Below, one piece after another: positions 10,401 through 18,129 of a stretch of DNA of 64,000 nt. Every line of letters begins with the position of its first letter. Position 1 is the first letter of the stretch. A program made the translations under genes and the position numbers. Source of the DNA: Asticcacaulis solisilvae (GTDB lineage Bacteria > Pseudomonadota > Alphaproteobacteria > Caulobacterales > Caulobacteraceae); assembly GCF_017875235.1 (NCBI RefSeq), contig NZ_JAGGMI010000019.1:1-64000 (forward strand). The letters are read 5' to 3'. Below the pieces are notes generated by a model. It had not been told where the DNA came from and did no database searches. It was given only the letters and a program-made list of their open reading frames with translations.

Positions 10401-10519
10401 GACTTACTATTTATAGGAATTCAACGACAGTTGGGGGGAGTACACCTCTGTCGACGATACTTGAACCAAATTTGGGTTGCGTAAGCTGGGCAGCATGCAC
10501 TGTGGTCAAGAGGTATTAA
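7433..10519 (+). CDS. Truncated YD-repeat/LysM toxin with a different C-terminal tip
   Basis: This 1028-residue frame copies the intact toxin from its 'GDRMSATHGSDGHVE' segment onward. Homology to about 2072-3720 resumes at about 7424, immediately after a boundary scar, and there is no upstream core or export signal. Order: about 250 residues of YD repeats, LysM (YTVMAGDTLQSVAQNVWGD, about bases 8230-8370), Pro-rich linker, hydrophobic Gly/Ala block, then divergence from the first toxin after about 9080. A long linker (9090-10085) includes the block shared with 5872-6230. The unique tip (10086-10519) reads GRAIAGHGEYRLGSG, VVPEGTAITLP and ends LGCVSWAACTVVKRY. The GHG start and final Cys-bearing motif recall the 'Stv' putative adhesin/toxin domain (tentative). 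It is probably a displaced tip reservoir that can recombine into the main gene. ATG 7433 is the first start after the stop at 7394. Confidence 0.8.
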   Translation: MSATHGSDGHVETYAYTADGYLKTVLTGGVLGAARVTDVLGRLTSYTEYKANGATVLSTRSATYDADSRVTFETTQTYNDNGTNYTNEITNNYLSGGVEQGVVMSSVNKQYQNGSLVKTINSSNSYVWWNQAKSSTSSVSGPTSGTATYSYDANGNLSQVNDAGVSRVVTYQTDSFGQVLSRKETNSGNKGAYRNFFYLEGHVVGDVGNDLLASQTDYAQQLATNRNNATYPSTSAYTATPVTGVGGTFHNYQALNTTSVAQSGSTYTVMAGDTLQSVAQNVWGDASLWFMLAEANGLSGNSMLAAGQSLTIPGKIANMHNASGLFKPYNASDAMGNTTPTRPPEPQPPAPKRGGGCGVIGDIIATIISIVVQAVVTPIAGPQAGAAAGNIVKQGFRIAVGNQKKFNWAEVAAAAIGAHFEAELGWIKNAKGYDFKELTGSLHSAARSVGSSIIRQGANMAFGVQKSFDWTSLAVAGVAGGVTYGFSGIASDLARGNKLGTAALTGTASLLAGAATRSILTGDSFGKSVRDALPDAIGSTIGGMISDAVLSSAKKAGHSDYDSLFDRLAREQGYAGSTHASYSSDVISGGAGDNWLMGGTGRRGFWSHLWSGAKNVVGAIGNFLGITDGKPGWQPTTTNTASNFSVSRPGGGSGAETDVVTITGQKRSWWDKTRSWISTTYSNIKSSAADMLRNAAYRAPETQFFHWSAQQLDRGGHKGLATLSRSIGTYNAEFKIGAVQALGGAVEGIGSLAYNGNPIAWANYGASKLGVNIAPGLPNAGTIVEPMRGLVADGLNYAGDTITGKANPIADGGRLADNYIDGWKATAAQGPEAFAKRLGNVSGSAAFEVGSMALPATKLSKLSTLSKVGGTTERLIAREVVVAERALGGSEGLPYARTVLDGGSGRAIAGHGEYRLGSGDFVVPEGTAITLPREGISILDETGQFMERGDWEGLAAAAQRNPRIANDIEGMTTYLPGSTIPDYTLRAPNGLTIYRNSTTVGGSTPLSTILEPNLGCVSWAACTVVKRY

Positions 10520-10520
10520 C

Positions 10521-10967
10521 ATGTTTTTTCCAGAACTAGCCGCATATAATTATTATTCAACGCGTCCTTTTCCAAGCGTGAAAGCCGTCGGCTGGCTTGA
10601 TAACAACCATCCATTTGCCATCGGCGTAGTCCCGATCAACACTTTTGAAAAATTGCGATCAGCAATGGTTGGGAATGAAAAGGTGAATATTCACGTTAAT
10701 CCCATTCGGGGCATTCATCCTTGCAACCTTTGCGAGGCCGATGATTTTGACAATTCTGAGCTCCGCATTGGTTCAACGGAAATTTGGATTCCTGACGGTC
10801 ATGGAGGTTTTTACGCGTCTCCTTCGATGATAATTCATTACATAACGGAGCATCAATATCTTCCTCCGTCTGAATTCTTAAACGCGGTACAAGAATTTGA
10901 TTTGCATTGTGAGTTCAATGCTCAGGCAGAGTACGAAAAGATAGCGACTAAACTTATGTCTTCGTAG
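10521..10967 (+). CDS. Candidate immunity protein for the third tip
   Basis: This 148-residue soluble protein starts 1 bp after the stop of the preceding toxin frame. It has a G.WLD...FA.G motif near the start, HPCNLC about residue 67 (possible metal or redox site), a strand-rich centre (GSTEIWIPDGHGG) and a C-terminal HYI.EH.YLPP.EF segment. I have seen the IHYI.EH.Y.PP.EF pattern in uncharacterised proteins paired with polymorphic toxin tips, but cannot name the family. The immunity role is inferred from coupling to the tip and low GC. Confidence 0.65.
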   Translation: MFFPELAAYNYYSTRPFPSVKAVGWLDNNHPFAIGVVPINTFEKLRSAMVGNEKVNIHVNPIRGIHPCNLCEADDFDNSELRIGSTEIWIPDGHGGFYASPSMIIHYITEHQYLPPSEFLNAVQEFDLHCEFNAQAEYEKIATKLMSS

Positions 10968-10972
10968 AGTTA

Positions 10973-10986
10973 TTGCCGCAGAGAGC
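10973..10986. repeat. 14-bp direct repeat after immunity gene, copy 2
   Basis: This TTGCCGCAGAGAGC is identical to 7361-7374 and starts 5 bp past the stop of the 148-residue immunity candidate. Downstream sequence is unrelated (phospholipase remnant), so this copy may mark the outer end of the toxin cassette array. Confidence 0.6.
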
Positions 10987-10991
10987 ACTCT

Positions 10992-11320
10992 TTATTCGCG
11001 GACGGGGCAGGGTGGGACTACCCGGAGCCCGTTTTCTACGATGACGCTGCGCCCCGAAGCGGCGGTGTTCAACATCCAGGATTCGCGGGCGGAAGACGCG
11101 CGTATCCGCCGGTTGGTCCAATCAGGCTTTCTTGTGCGCACGCGCGCCGATGCCGACACGCGCGAGGCGCGGGCGCATGATCTGGGCCGTCTTGAAGCCG
11201 CCATCGCCTCAGGCGCGCAAATCATCAGCAGCGACTATTATCTCGGCGCCGCAGATCCACTGGGCCTGAAATTCGTCGTCAGGCTGAAGGCGGGGTTTCG
11301 CCAAGCCAATCCTTGCTCGA
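10992..11320 (+). pseudogene. Remnant of a calcium-dependent phosphoinositide phospholipase C-like gene
   Basis: From 11041 the frame reads AAVFNIQDSRAEDARIRR, GFLVRTRADADT, then ASGAQIISSDYY and DPLGLKFVVRL. This matches the C-terminal end of the secreted calcium-dependent PI-PLC family as I know it. Only about 95 residues survive; the N-terminal catalytic part is absent, because YD-repeat cassette DNA abuts it on the left. Beyond about 11320 the frame runs into the antisense of the GntR gene and means nothing. I read this as a gene truncated by arrival or expansion of the toxin array; the family call is from recall of the motif only. Confidence 0.55.
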
Positions 11321-11368
11321 GTGACGCGTCGCTTATGAATATGCCTTGTGAGTATCTGATGCCCGGCT

Positions 11369-12163
11369 TTAAGCGGCGTCATTCAACTCTGCGACTACGT
11401 CGTAGGCGTCGCTTCGATACCACGATTTTGAGTATTCGCAGCAACGGCCATTGGCCGAAGAACTCCGGCGTTCGATCATCAGGCCAGCATCCCCCGTTCT
11501 GACTCGCAATTTTTCGGCCTGTTCGGGTGTGAACAGCACGGCGCGCAACCTCTGCAAAGCCCTGACCGGCCGGTTTCCAACCTGTTCAAGCGCCCGGTAA
11601 AGTGACCCCTCTATCACTTCGAGAGAGGGCAGGCAGTTGGCAGGGACAATCGTGTATTCAAGCGCAATGACCTTGCCGTCCGCGAAGCGAAGCCTTGACA
11701 GGCGATAGACATGGGACCCCGGCGAAAGGCCCAGAATGAGCAACTCGTCCGTCGACGCGACGGAACGGGTTTTTTCCAGCCACTCCGACTTGGGCTTTCG
11801 GCCGCGCGATATCATGTCTTCCGTAAATGACGTGAGTTTCGAAAAGTTTTTCTCCGCGCGGTTGGCCACGAATGTCCCGGAGCCTCGCCGGCGCAGAAGC
11901 AGACCTTCTTCTACCAGGCCTTCCATCGCCCTGCGGATGGTCATCCGTGACAGGTTCAGCAGTTTCGCCAGGTCTCTTTCCGGCGGAAGCGTCGCATTGG
12001 GCTCAAGCAGCTTTTTGCGAATTGCCTGTCGAAACGCCGTCTTGAGCATCAGGTAGGCTGGCCGTTTGCTGCCGGTATCCAGCGGCCCAAGCGCCTCCAT
12101 AAGCGAGATTTTTTGGGGAATTGGGTTAGACTCTGAAGGATCCGTTAGCGCGGTATCAGGCAT
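11369..12163 (-). CDS. GntR-family regulator (HutC/UTRA subfamily)
   Basis: This 264-residue regulator has an N-terminal winged helix (about residues 35-105) with the diagnostic LPPERDLAKLLNLSRMTIRRA and GLLLRRRGSGTFVA, followed by a UTRA ligand-binding domain (about 115-255; LTSFTEDMISRG, VYRLSRLRFADG). UTRA domains bind small metabolites, often sugar phosphates. It lies just behind the halogenase on the same strand and near a divergent TonB receptor gene, so it likely controls that locus. Repeated TTGGTCT half-sites between 14132 and 14305 are plausible operators (inference). NagR/NagQ-like regulators have this architecture, but the ligand is unknown. Confidence 0.9.
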   Translation of the reverse strand: MPDTALTDPSESNPIPQKISLMEALGPLDTGSKRPAYLMLKTAFRQAIRKKLLEPNATLPPERDLAKLLNLSRMTIRRAMEGLVEEGLLLRRRGSGTFVANRAEKNFSKLTSFTEDMISRGRKPKSEWLEKTRSVASTDELLILGLSPGSHVYRLSRLRFADGKVIALEYTIVPANCLPSLEVIEGSLYRALEQVGNRPVRALQRLRAVLFTPEQAEKLRVRTGDAGLMIERRSSSANGRCCEYSKSWYRSDAYDVVAELNDAA

Positions 12164-12442
12164 TTCGAGCCTCCGTCATATGGACGCTGACAACGAACAA
12201 AAGCCGGGCATTATCCGGCAATGAGCAATCGCTGAACGCAACTCAAGCGGCCGGGCCACAGCTTCCTCCGGTGCTTTTCTGTTTCGGGCATACGGAACGG
12301 GCCGGAAGAACCTTTGCCGCCCAGCGCTTCAGTTTCTCGAGGATGAAAGCAAACTGGAAAAACGTCAATTCCATTTTGCAAAATTATAGAATTATCGTTC
12401 CTCTCCCGTGCGGCTCAGCGCCTTCGATAACGGGAGGCGCGA

Positions 12443-13969
12443 TCACGCCTGGTCCTCCCCGGACAACTCCATACCGATCTGACGGAGGAACTGGGAATGT
12501 AAAGGCAAGCGTCCGGCATGGCTTGCAATGGTTTCTCGCATCGTCGCCAGGGTTTCCGTCAGCGTTCGCGACTCGACGAGTTTGGCGAGCGGATCATAGC
12601 GTTTTGGGATCAGGCCCTGACCGAGCATGACCGAGAGCCAGCTTGGAAGCTGGAAGAGGTCACCGCGTGACATGACCACACGCCCGTTTTCAACAAACTG
12701 ATCGATCTTGTATTGGAGAGAGGCGGGGATGGACATGTTGCGGCAGTAGTTCCAGAACTCGGAATCCGTCCGCTCGGTCACCTTGTAATGCAGGATCAGG
12801 AAGTCCCGGATTGTTTCGAAATCCAGCCCGACCGCGGTGTTGTATTGTTTTGCCAGCAGCGGATTGAAATCCGCGTCGGGAAACAGGTCCATGAGCTTGA
12901 TCAGACTTGAATGAATAAGGTGGATAGACGTCGATTCCAGCGGCTCCATGAACCCGCCGGAAAGGCCGATCGCCACGACGTTCTTGTTCCAGAATGCTTT
13001 CGATCTGCCTGTGCGAAACCTGATCAGTCGGGGATCCATCAGCGCCTTGCTGTCGAGATGCGACATCAGGATATCGCAGGCCTTCGTTTCTTCGATAAAG
13101 TCATGCGAGAAGACAATTCCGTTCCCGATGCGGTGTTGCAGCGGAATGCGCCACTGCCAGCCCGCGCCGTGGGCCGTGGAGCGGGTATAGGGCAGCAAGG
13201 GGCCGGCATTCGCGCTCGGGACCGCCCACGCGCGGCTGGCCGGCAGCCAGGCGCTCCAGTCTTCGAAGCCTGTCTGCAGGGTCTTTTCCATAAGCAGGGC
13301 CTGCATGCCCGTGCAGTCCATAAACAGATCGCCCTCGAGCGTCAGACCGTTCTCCGTCGTCACGGAGGAAATGAAGCCGTCCTCCGGACGTTGTGCGACA
13401 TGAATGATTCGGCCCTCGTGGCGTGTGACGCCCCGCGCTTCCGCGTAGCGGCGCAGAAAGGCCGCGTACAGGCCGGCGTCGAAATGAAACGCATAGCCGA
13501 TCGTTGAATGAACGCCGCGGTCACCGGCGGGAGGTGGCGCGAAACGTGCCTGCCTTCCGGCCACCGAGGCCAGGGAATAGGCTTCAAATGGCGTAGGGTC
13601 GCCCGCCATGCGGGCCCGAATGTAGCTGTGGTGAAACGCCGCCCGCCCAACGCCGGCGCCGACCGTTCCAAACGGATGCATGTAGCTTTCGCCAAGGCGC
13701 TTCCAGTCGCGGAACTCGATCCCGAGCTTGAACGTGGCGCGCGTCTCACGGAGGAAGTCCGCATCGTTGATCTCAAGCAGCCGGTTAAAGTCCAGGATCG
13801 GCGGAATCGTGGCTTCTCCGACTCCGATCGTGCCGATCGCCTCTGATTCGATAAGATGAATCTTGCCGAGTTTGTTCTGCGTAAGTTTCGCGAGCAATGC
13901 AGCGGTCATCCAGCCCGCTGTTCCGCCACCTACGATGACTATGTTTCCAAGAGGCGCGAAATTTTCCAT
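12443..13969 (-). CDS. FAD-dependent tryptophan halogenase-like protein, copy 1
   Basis: This 508-residue protein is of the PrnA family and near its usual length. It shows the FAD-binding GGGTAGW (about residues 14-20), the motif IGVGEATIPP, the conserved lysine in ATFKLGIEF (K81, equivalent to catalytic K79 of PrnA), the halogenase motif WQWRIP and the ESTSIHL segment holding the conserved Glu-Ser. All hallmarks of an active flavin halogenase are present. No flavin reductase is encoded nearby. It is divergent from the TonB receptor at 14414 and on the same strand as the GntR gene. Proteins of this branch are common in Caulobacter/Xanthomonas carbohydrate loci; their substrate is unknown and probably not free tryptophan (inference). 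Confidence 0.9.
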   Translation of the reverse strand: MENFAPLGNIVIVGGGTAGWMTAALLAKLTQNKLGKIHLIESEAIGTIGVGEATIPPILDFNRLLEINDADFLRETRATFKLGIEFRDWKRLGESYMHPFGTVGAGVGRAAFHHSYIRARMAGDPTPFEAYSLASVAGRQARFAPPPAGDRGVHSTIGYAFHFDAGLYAAFLRRYAEARGVTRHEGRIIHVAQRPEDGFISSVTTENGLTLEGDLFMDCTGMQALLMEKTLQTGFEDWSAWLPASRAWAVPSANAGPLLPYTRSTAHGAGWQWRIPLQHRIGNGIVFSHDFIEETKACDILMSHLDSKALMDPRLIRFRTGRSKAFWNKNVVAIGLSGGFMEPLESTSIHLIHSSLIKLMDLFPDADFNPLLAKQYNTAVGLDFETIRDFLILHYKVTERTDSEFWNYCRNMSIPASLQYKIDQFVENGRVVMSRGDLFQLPSWLSVMLGQGLIPKRYDPLAKLVESRTLTETLATMRETIASHAGRLPLHSQFLRQIGMELSGEDQA

Positions 13970-14413
13970 CAGACCAATGCCAGACGCTGCAAGAGCCCGC
14001 AGCGTTCAGCGCGCTCAAAAACCGTTCAATTACTGAATGATACGGCCAGAATTCCCGAATTTGCCCTGGGGGCGCAAGGGGAGGTGCGGGTGGTTTTGCG
14101 TCGATGTCGCAAATATGTCTCAATATGTGAAATTGGTCTAACTTCGCGACAGGAATGAAGTGGGCGTCGCTAATAAAATGTTTTTAAAGAATAAAATTTC
14201 AGCAGCCGGTTTTATGCCACCGGAGGCTTGTATGACAACCGTAAAAATTGGTCTTGTTGTTGGTCTAAAATAATAAAACAAATTAATTAATTGATGTTGA
14301 CCAATGTCCATCAGCGGCGGCTCAATGCCTTGGTACAGACCCGAAAAGCTGGACTTTTCAGCCCATTAGGATGTGCGCGCCTCAAGAACAATCTGTCGGG
14401 AAAAGGGAAAAAC
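13970..14413. promoter_or_regulatory. Divergent promoter region with TTGGTCT half-sites
   Basis: These 444 bp separate the halogenase and TonB receptor genes and contain no gene. The right half is strongly AT-rich. It holds ATTGGTCTAAC (14132-14142), ATTGGTCT (14247-14254), TTGGTCTAAA (14260-14269) and the inverted TTGACCAAT (14297-14305). Direct and inverted copies of one heptamer are what a dimeric GntR/UTRA regulator would bind; the gene at 11369-12163 is the candidate. Confidence 0.5.
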
Positions 14414-17101
14414 ATGAAATTGAAGCGTTCGATATTGATGAGCACTGCGATCGCCGGTGCCATGCTATCCTGTTCTGCCTTCGCGCAGGACAATGTGGAT
14501 GACAGCCAGGACGTCGTGGTCATAGGTATCCGCGGAAGCCTTCAAAAAGCGGCGCAGTTGAAAAAGCGGACCGACGCCATCGTCGATGCGATTTCGGCGG
14601 AAGACGTAAGTAAATTCCCTGACACCAACATCGCCGAGTCACTGTCACACCTTCCGGGTGTCAGCGTGGACCGCAATTTTGGCGAAGGTGAAAAGGTATC
14701 GATTCACGGAACGGATCCGGCATTGAACAGGATCCTGGTCGACGGCCATTCGATCGCATCGGCCGACTGGGGCGGCAACCCGAACGATCCGACCAGCCGC
14801 ACATTCAACTATTCGCTGATGGCGCCTGAAATCGTCGGCCAGCTGAAGGTCTATAAGAACCCGGAACCTTGGATCGACGAAGGTTCTCTCGGCGGCACGG
14901 TCATTCTCGAAACGCGTAAACCCCTCGACCTGAAGGCTGGCACGGTGGCCGGTTCCCTGGGGTACAGCTACAATGACCGTTCGGAAAAGGGCGATATACG
15001 CGGTTCGGCGCTTTACAGCTGGCGCAACAGCAACCGGAATTTCGGCGTGCTGGTCGCGGCGACCTACGACAAACAGCAACTGCATCGCGCCGGCATCGAA
15101 TACTTCGGCTATATGGGCGCCGGCGCCTTCAACAGCGCCTTTACGACCACGACCGATTCTTCGGGTAACATTACGGCTGTGAGTGGCCCCAATATCAACG
15201 GGGCGGCGCCGACGGTGGCGTCCTATACGCAACTGGCGGCGGCGAATGTGCCCTGCTGCTTCAACTGGGCCTATTTTGACCAGACGCGCGAACGCAAGGG
15301 GCTCAGTGCGGCCGTACAGTGGAAGCCTAGCGACGACACCGAGTTCGATCTGTCGGCCCTGCATATCGAAGGCGACTACACCAACTATAATCAGTCCATG
15401 TATGCGGTTCCGGTCTGGAACAGCGCCAATGCCCAGAACTTTACGGTAGCCAACGGTTTGATCAGCGGGGCCTATATTCCGGCAAAGGCCGCCGGTACCG
15501 GCTCGCTTACGCAGTACGATGCCATCCTGCGCAGCACTGTCGTGAAGACGGACAGTATCAATCTCGCCGGCAAGTGGCAGGCGGGGGACTGGAAGATCAG
15601 CGGCAATGTCGGCTGGACTCAGGCCACGGGCGGCAAAGAACCTGAACGGATGATCAGCTTCGATTTCAACTCGGGCTTTACATTCGGGTTCACGTCGGAC
15701 AGCACGAACATCAACTACGATACCGCGCCGACGACGGCTAAGGCTCTTGCGCGTACGCCGTCGACGACACCCAGCACGATCAACGGCGTGACGGCGAATT
15801 ACGTCCAGATGGGGGGCATGGAGCGAAGCCGTACGACTGACAAGGAGACGTACGGACAGATCGATTTCAAGCGTAGCCTGGAGGGCGTCTTCGAAACCGT
15901 CATGTTCGGGGCCAAGCTGACCAAGCACGAAAACTCGCTCGATGCCGAAGGCTGGGACTATTTCGCCAACAAGACCCTGTACCTTAGCGATTTCGCTTCG
16001 GAGAACACTCCGGACGGACTCTGGGCCGACATGGGCGGAAGCGGCAATGCAATGCAGTACCTGGGGTTGACCCAGGCCGGCATTTTCGACGTGATCGATG
16101 CCAGCGTAACCCGCTACAACGGTCCGAAATACGGCATGGAATTTACCGTCAAGGAAGACATCGCCGCGGCATATTTGCAAGGCAATTTCCGCCAGGGCAA
16201 CTGGCACGGCAATGTCGGCGGGCGCCTGGTTTCGACCGAAGACGTTTCCAACTACTGGGAAACGGCCGACGGCGGCGTCACCTACACCCCCATGACCGTG
16301 ACGCAAAAGGAGACCAAGTTCCTGCCCAGCGCGAACATCGTCTATGACGCGTCCGACAATGTGCTGCTGAAGTTCGGCGCCGCCAAGGTGATCGCCCGTC
16401 CGCGCTACAGCCAGCTGGCCGGCACGGTCGAGCTGAATGATCGTACGCTGACCGGCGGCGGTGGCAACGCCAATCTCAAACCTTATGAGTCCCTGAACTT
16501 TGAAGGGTCCGTGGAATGGTACGTCGGTAAATCCGGCCTGTTCGCGGCGGAATTCTTCCACCGCAAGATCAGCTCCTACGTGGTCCAGGATACCCAGGAC
16601 AAAGTCTTCTTCAACCGGCTGACGGGCGCCAACGCGACCTATTCCTTCAGTTCGCCGTTCAACGCCCAGGACGCAACGGTTACCGGTTTTGCCCTGCAGG
16701 CTCAGAAGGACATTGCCTACGGGTTCGGCATCATCGCGAACTATACGTTCGCGGATGCTGACACCGGCACGACGGCCTATAACATGCCATACCTGTCGCG
16801 CGACAACATCAACATCATTCCCTACTATGAGCAAGGGCCATGGCAGGTTCGTCTGAGCTACAACTATCGCTCCCAATATTTCACGGGTATCGGGCGTCGT
16901 AACTCAAAGGACTTCACGGACTCCTACGAGCAGGTCGACCTGTCGGCGAGCTTCAAGATCAACGACAACCTTTCGATCTACGCCAACGGCCAGAACCTTC
17001 TGGACCAGACCTACTACTCGTTCAGCTCGTTCGCAGAGGCGCCAACGGCCTTCTACAAGAACGGTCGGCGGTTCTTCGTCGGTGTGAACTACAAGATGTA
17101 G
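14414..17101 (+). CDS. TonB-dependent outer-membrane receptor 1
   Basis: An 895-residue receptor. ATG 14414 is chosen because it follows AAAAGGGAAA and begins a clear signal peptide (MKLKRSILMSTAIAGAMLSC, cleavage after AFA). The mature start carries the TonB-box-like DVVVIGIRGS, then a plug domain (about residues 45-190; AIVDAISAEDVSKFPD, NIAESLSHLPGVSV) typical of the Caulobacter/Xanthomonas receptor class. The 22-strand barrel ends in FVGVNYKM. There is no N-terminal signalling (STN) domain, so it is a transporter rather than a transducer. Its partners are the divergent halogenase and GntR regulator; no glycosidase is adjacent, so the ligand cannot be guessed beyond a likely oligosaccharide. 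Confidence 0.93.
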   Translation: MKLKRSILMSTAIAGAMLSCSAFAQDNVDDSQDVVVIGIRGSLQKAAQLKKRTDAIVDAISAEDVSKFPDTNIAESLSHLPGVSVDRNFGEGEKVSIHGTDPALNRILVDGHSIASADWGGNPNDPTSRTFNYSLMAPEIVGQLKVYKNPEPWIDEGSLGGTVILETRKPLDLKAGTVAGSLGYSYNDRSEKGDIRGSALYSWRNSNRNFGVLVAATYDKQQLHRAGIEYFGYMGAGAFNSAFTTTTDSSGNITAVSGPNINGAAPTVASYTQLAAANVPCCFNWAYFDQTRERKGLSAAVQWKPSDDTEFDLSALHIEGDYTNYNQSMYAVPVWNSANAQNFTVANGLISGAYIPAKAAGTGSLTQYDAILRSTVVKTDSINLAGKWQAGDWKISGNVGWTQATGGKEPERMISFDFNSGFTFGFTSDSTNINYDTAPTTAKALARTPSTTPSTINGVTANYVQMGGMERSRTTDKETYGQIDFKRSLEGVFETVMFGAKLTKHENSLDAEGWDYFANKTLYLSDFASENTPDGLWADMGGSGNAMQYLGLTQAGIFDVIDASVTRYNGPKYGMEFTVKEDIAAAYLQGNFRQGNWHGNVGGRLVSTEDVSNYWETADGGVTYTPMTVTQKETKFLPSANIVYDASDNVLLKFGAAKVIARPRYSQLAGTVELNDRTLTGGGGNANLKPYESLNFEGSVEWYVGKSGLFAAEFFHRKISSYVVQDTQDKVFFNRLTGANATYSFSSPFNAQDATVTGFALQAQKDIAYGFGIIANYTFADADTGTTAYNMPYLSRDNINIIPYYEQGPWQVRLSYNYRSQYFTGIGRRNSKDFTDSYEQVDLSASFKINDNLSIYANGQNLLDQTYYSFSSFAEAPTAFYKNGRRFFVGVNYKM

Positions 17102-17199
17102 GTTATATTTACGGACAGCAGGGCGTCCCGGCTTTGAAGCCTGACCGTTTCGGGCTCGGACCCGCCTGAATCCGGTAATTGCAAAGCCGGTGAGAGAAG

Positions 17200-17236
17200 A
17201 GAGTGGGGCGGCATAACGTCACCTCACTCTTTAATC
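17200..17236. terminator. Possible terminator between convergent genes
   Basis: AGAGTGGGG (17200-17208) pairs with CCTCACTCT (17222-17230) with one mismatch, and TTTAATCTT follows. It could end the receptor transcript; the opposing regulator gene ends at 17302. Confidence 0.35.
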
Positions 17237-17301
17237 TTGTCTCAATCACGAGATATCGTTCGGCTTCAAGCCTGGCGTCCTGTCCGGCGAACATCCACAA
17301 T

Positions 17302-18129
17302 TCAGTTCGACGGATCCCGTCTTTTGACAATGTCCTTCGAGGCCTGCCGAATGAGCGATTCCATGCACCAGCGCGCCTCGGCGGGGTCTCCGTGCGCAAT
17401 GGCGTCATAGACGGCCCTGTGGGCGGCGACCGGATCGGAGCCAAGTACGTCGTGTTCGATCTTGTATCGCGTTGACAGGGCGACGGATGCGCCAATCGAT
17501 GCGTTCAGGGAGGCTAGTTGATCGTTGTCAGCCGCCGCCAGAAGCGCCGCGTGAAAGTCCTTGTCCGCCTGTTGCCCCGATTCCGTGAACAGGGTGTCGC
17601 GGTCCATGATCTCAAGCGCCCGGAACATCTGAGCCAGGTGCGTAACATTCCGCCTCAGGGCCGCCAGGGCCGCGGCCGCAGGCTCGATGATCAGCCGCAG
17701 TTCGAACAGGTTGCGGACCAGCCGGTCATCGGGTTCGTTCGCGAACATCCATCCAATGACATCGGGATCCAGCAGGTTCCAGGCCGTTTTGTCGGTGACG
17801 CAGGTTCCCCGTTTGGGCCGCGGCTCGACCAGGCCTTTTGACGTCAGGATGCGCATGGCTTCGCGTACGGCCGTTCGCGATATGCCGAGCGAAATCGACA
17901 TGTCCAGTTCCGTGGGGAGGACGTCCCCAGGCAGCCTGCGCCCGGAGATAATTTCGGCCGCCAGCTTCTGGGCCAGCAAATCGTGAAGCCGCGCCGCACT
18001 CCTGCCGGCCGGGGCCTGGCCTTCGCCGGCATCGCTGTCCCAGGTTACGACCTGTCGCCGTTTTTGCGCCTTGCTCATGAACGTCCGTAAAAGGTCAAGC
18101 TGAATGGCTCCAATGGTTTGTCCCTTCAT
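17302..18129 (-). CDS. GntR-family regulator (FCD/FadR subfamily)
   Basis: This regulator has up to 275 residues. A start at 18078 (MSKAQKRR) is also possible; neither start has a strong ribosome site. The winged helix spans about residues 48-115 (LAAEIISGRRLPGDVLPTE, GISRTAVREAMRIL, GLVEPRPKRGTCV). An all-helical FCD domain follows, with the metal/ligand-type residues of that family (LFELRLIIEPAAAALAA, DKDFHAALLAAADN, HRAVYDAIAHGDPAEAR). FCD regulators usually sense uronates, lactate or similar acids. It is divergent from the TonB receptor, MFS transporter and GH43 genes, which it probably represses. Confidence 0.9.
   Translation of the reverse strand: MKGQTIGAIQLDLLRTFMSKAQKRRQVVTWDSDAGEGQAPAGRSAARLHDLLAQKLAAEIISGRRLPGDVLPTELDMSISLGISRTAVREAMRILTSKGLVEPRPKRGTCVTDKTAWNLLDPDVIGWMFANEPDDRLVRNLFELRLIIEPAAAALAALRRNVTHLAQMFRALEIMDRDTLFTESGQQADKDFHAALLAAADNDQLASLNASIGASVALSTRYKIEHDVLGSDPVAAHRAVYDAIAHGDPAEARWCMESLIRQASKDIVKRRDPSN

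Noticed and set aside
1..11000. Possible prophage or transposon around the toxin array
   Set aside because: No integrase, transposase, capsid or tail gene and no terminal repeats were seen; homologous tip exchange explains the structure better.
11321..11502. C-terminal extension of the phospholipase remnant frame
   Set aside because: After FRQANP the frame reads antisense through the GntR gene and has an Arg-rich nonsense tail.
12271..12630. Small plus frame between GntR and halogenase genes
   Set aside because: Half of it is antisense to the halogenase end; no start signal and no family. The 279-bp gap shows no other feature.
14645..16876. 743-codon minus-strand frame
   Set aside because: It is antisense to TonB receptor 1 with no recognisable domain. 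The same applies to long minus frames inside the other receptors (19400-21106, 26627-28150, 52349-54523) and the plus frame 48640-50130 inside GH2.
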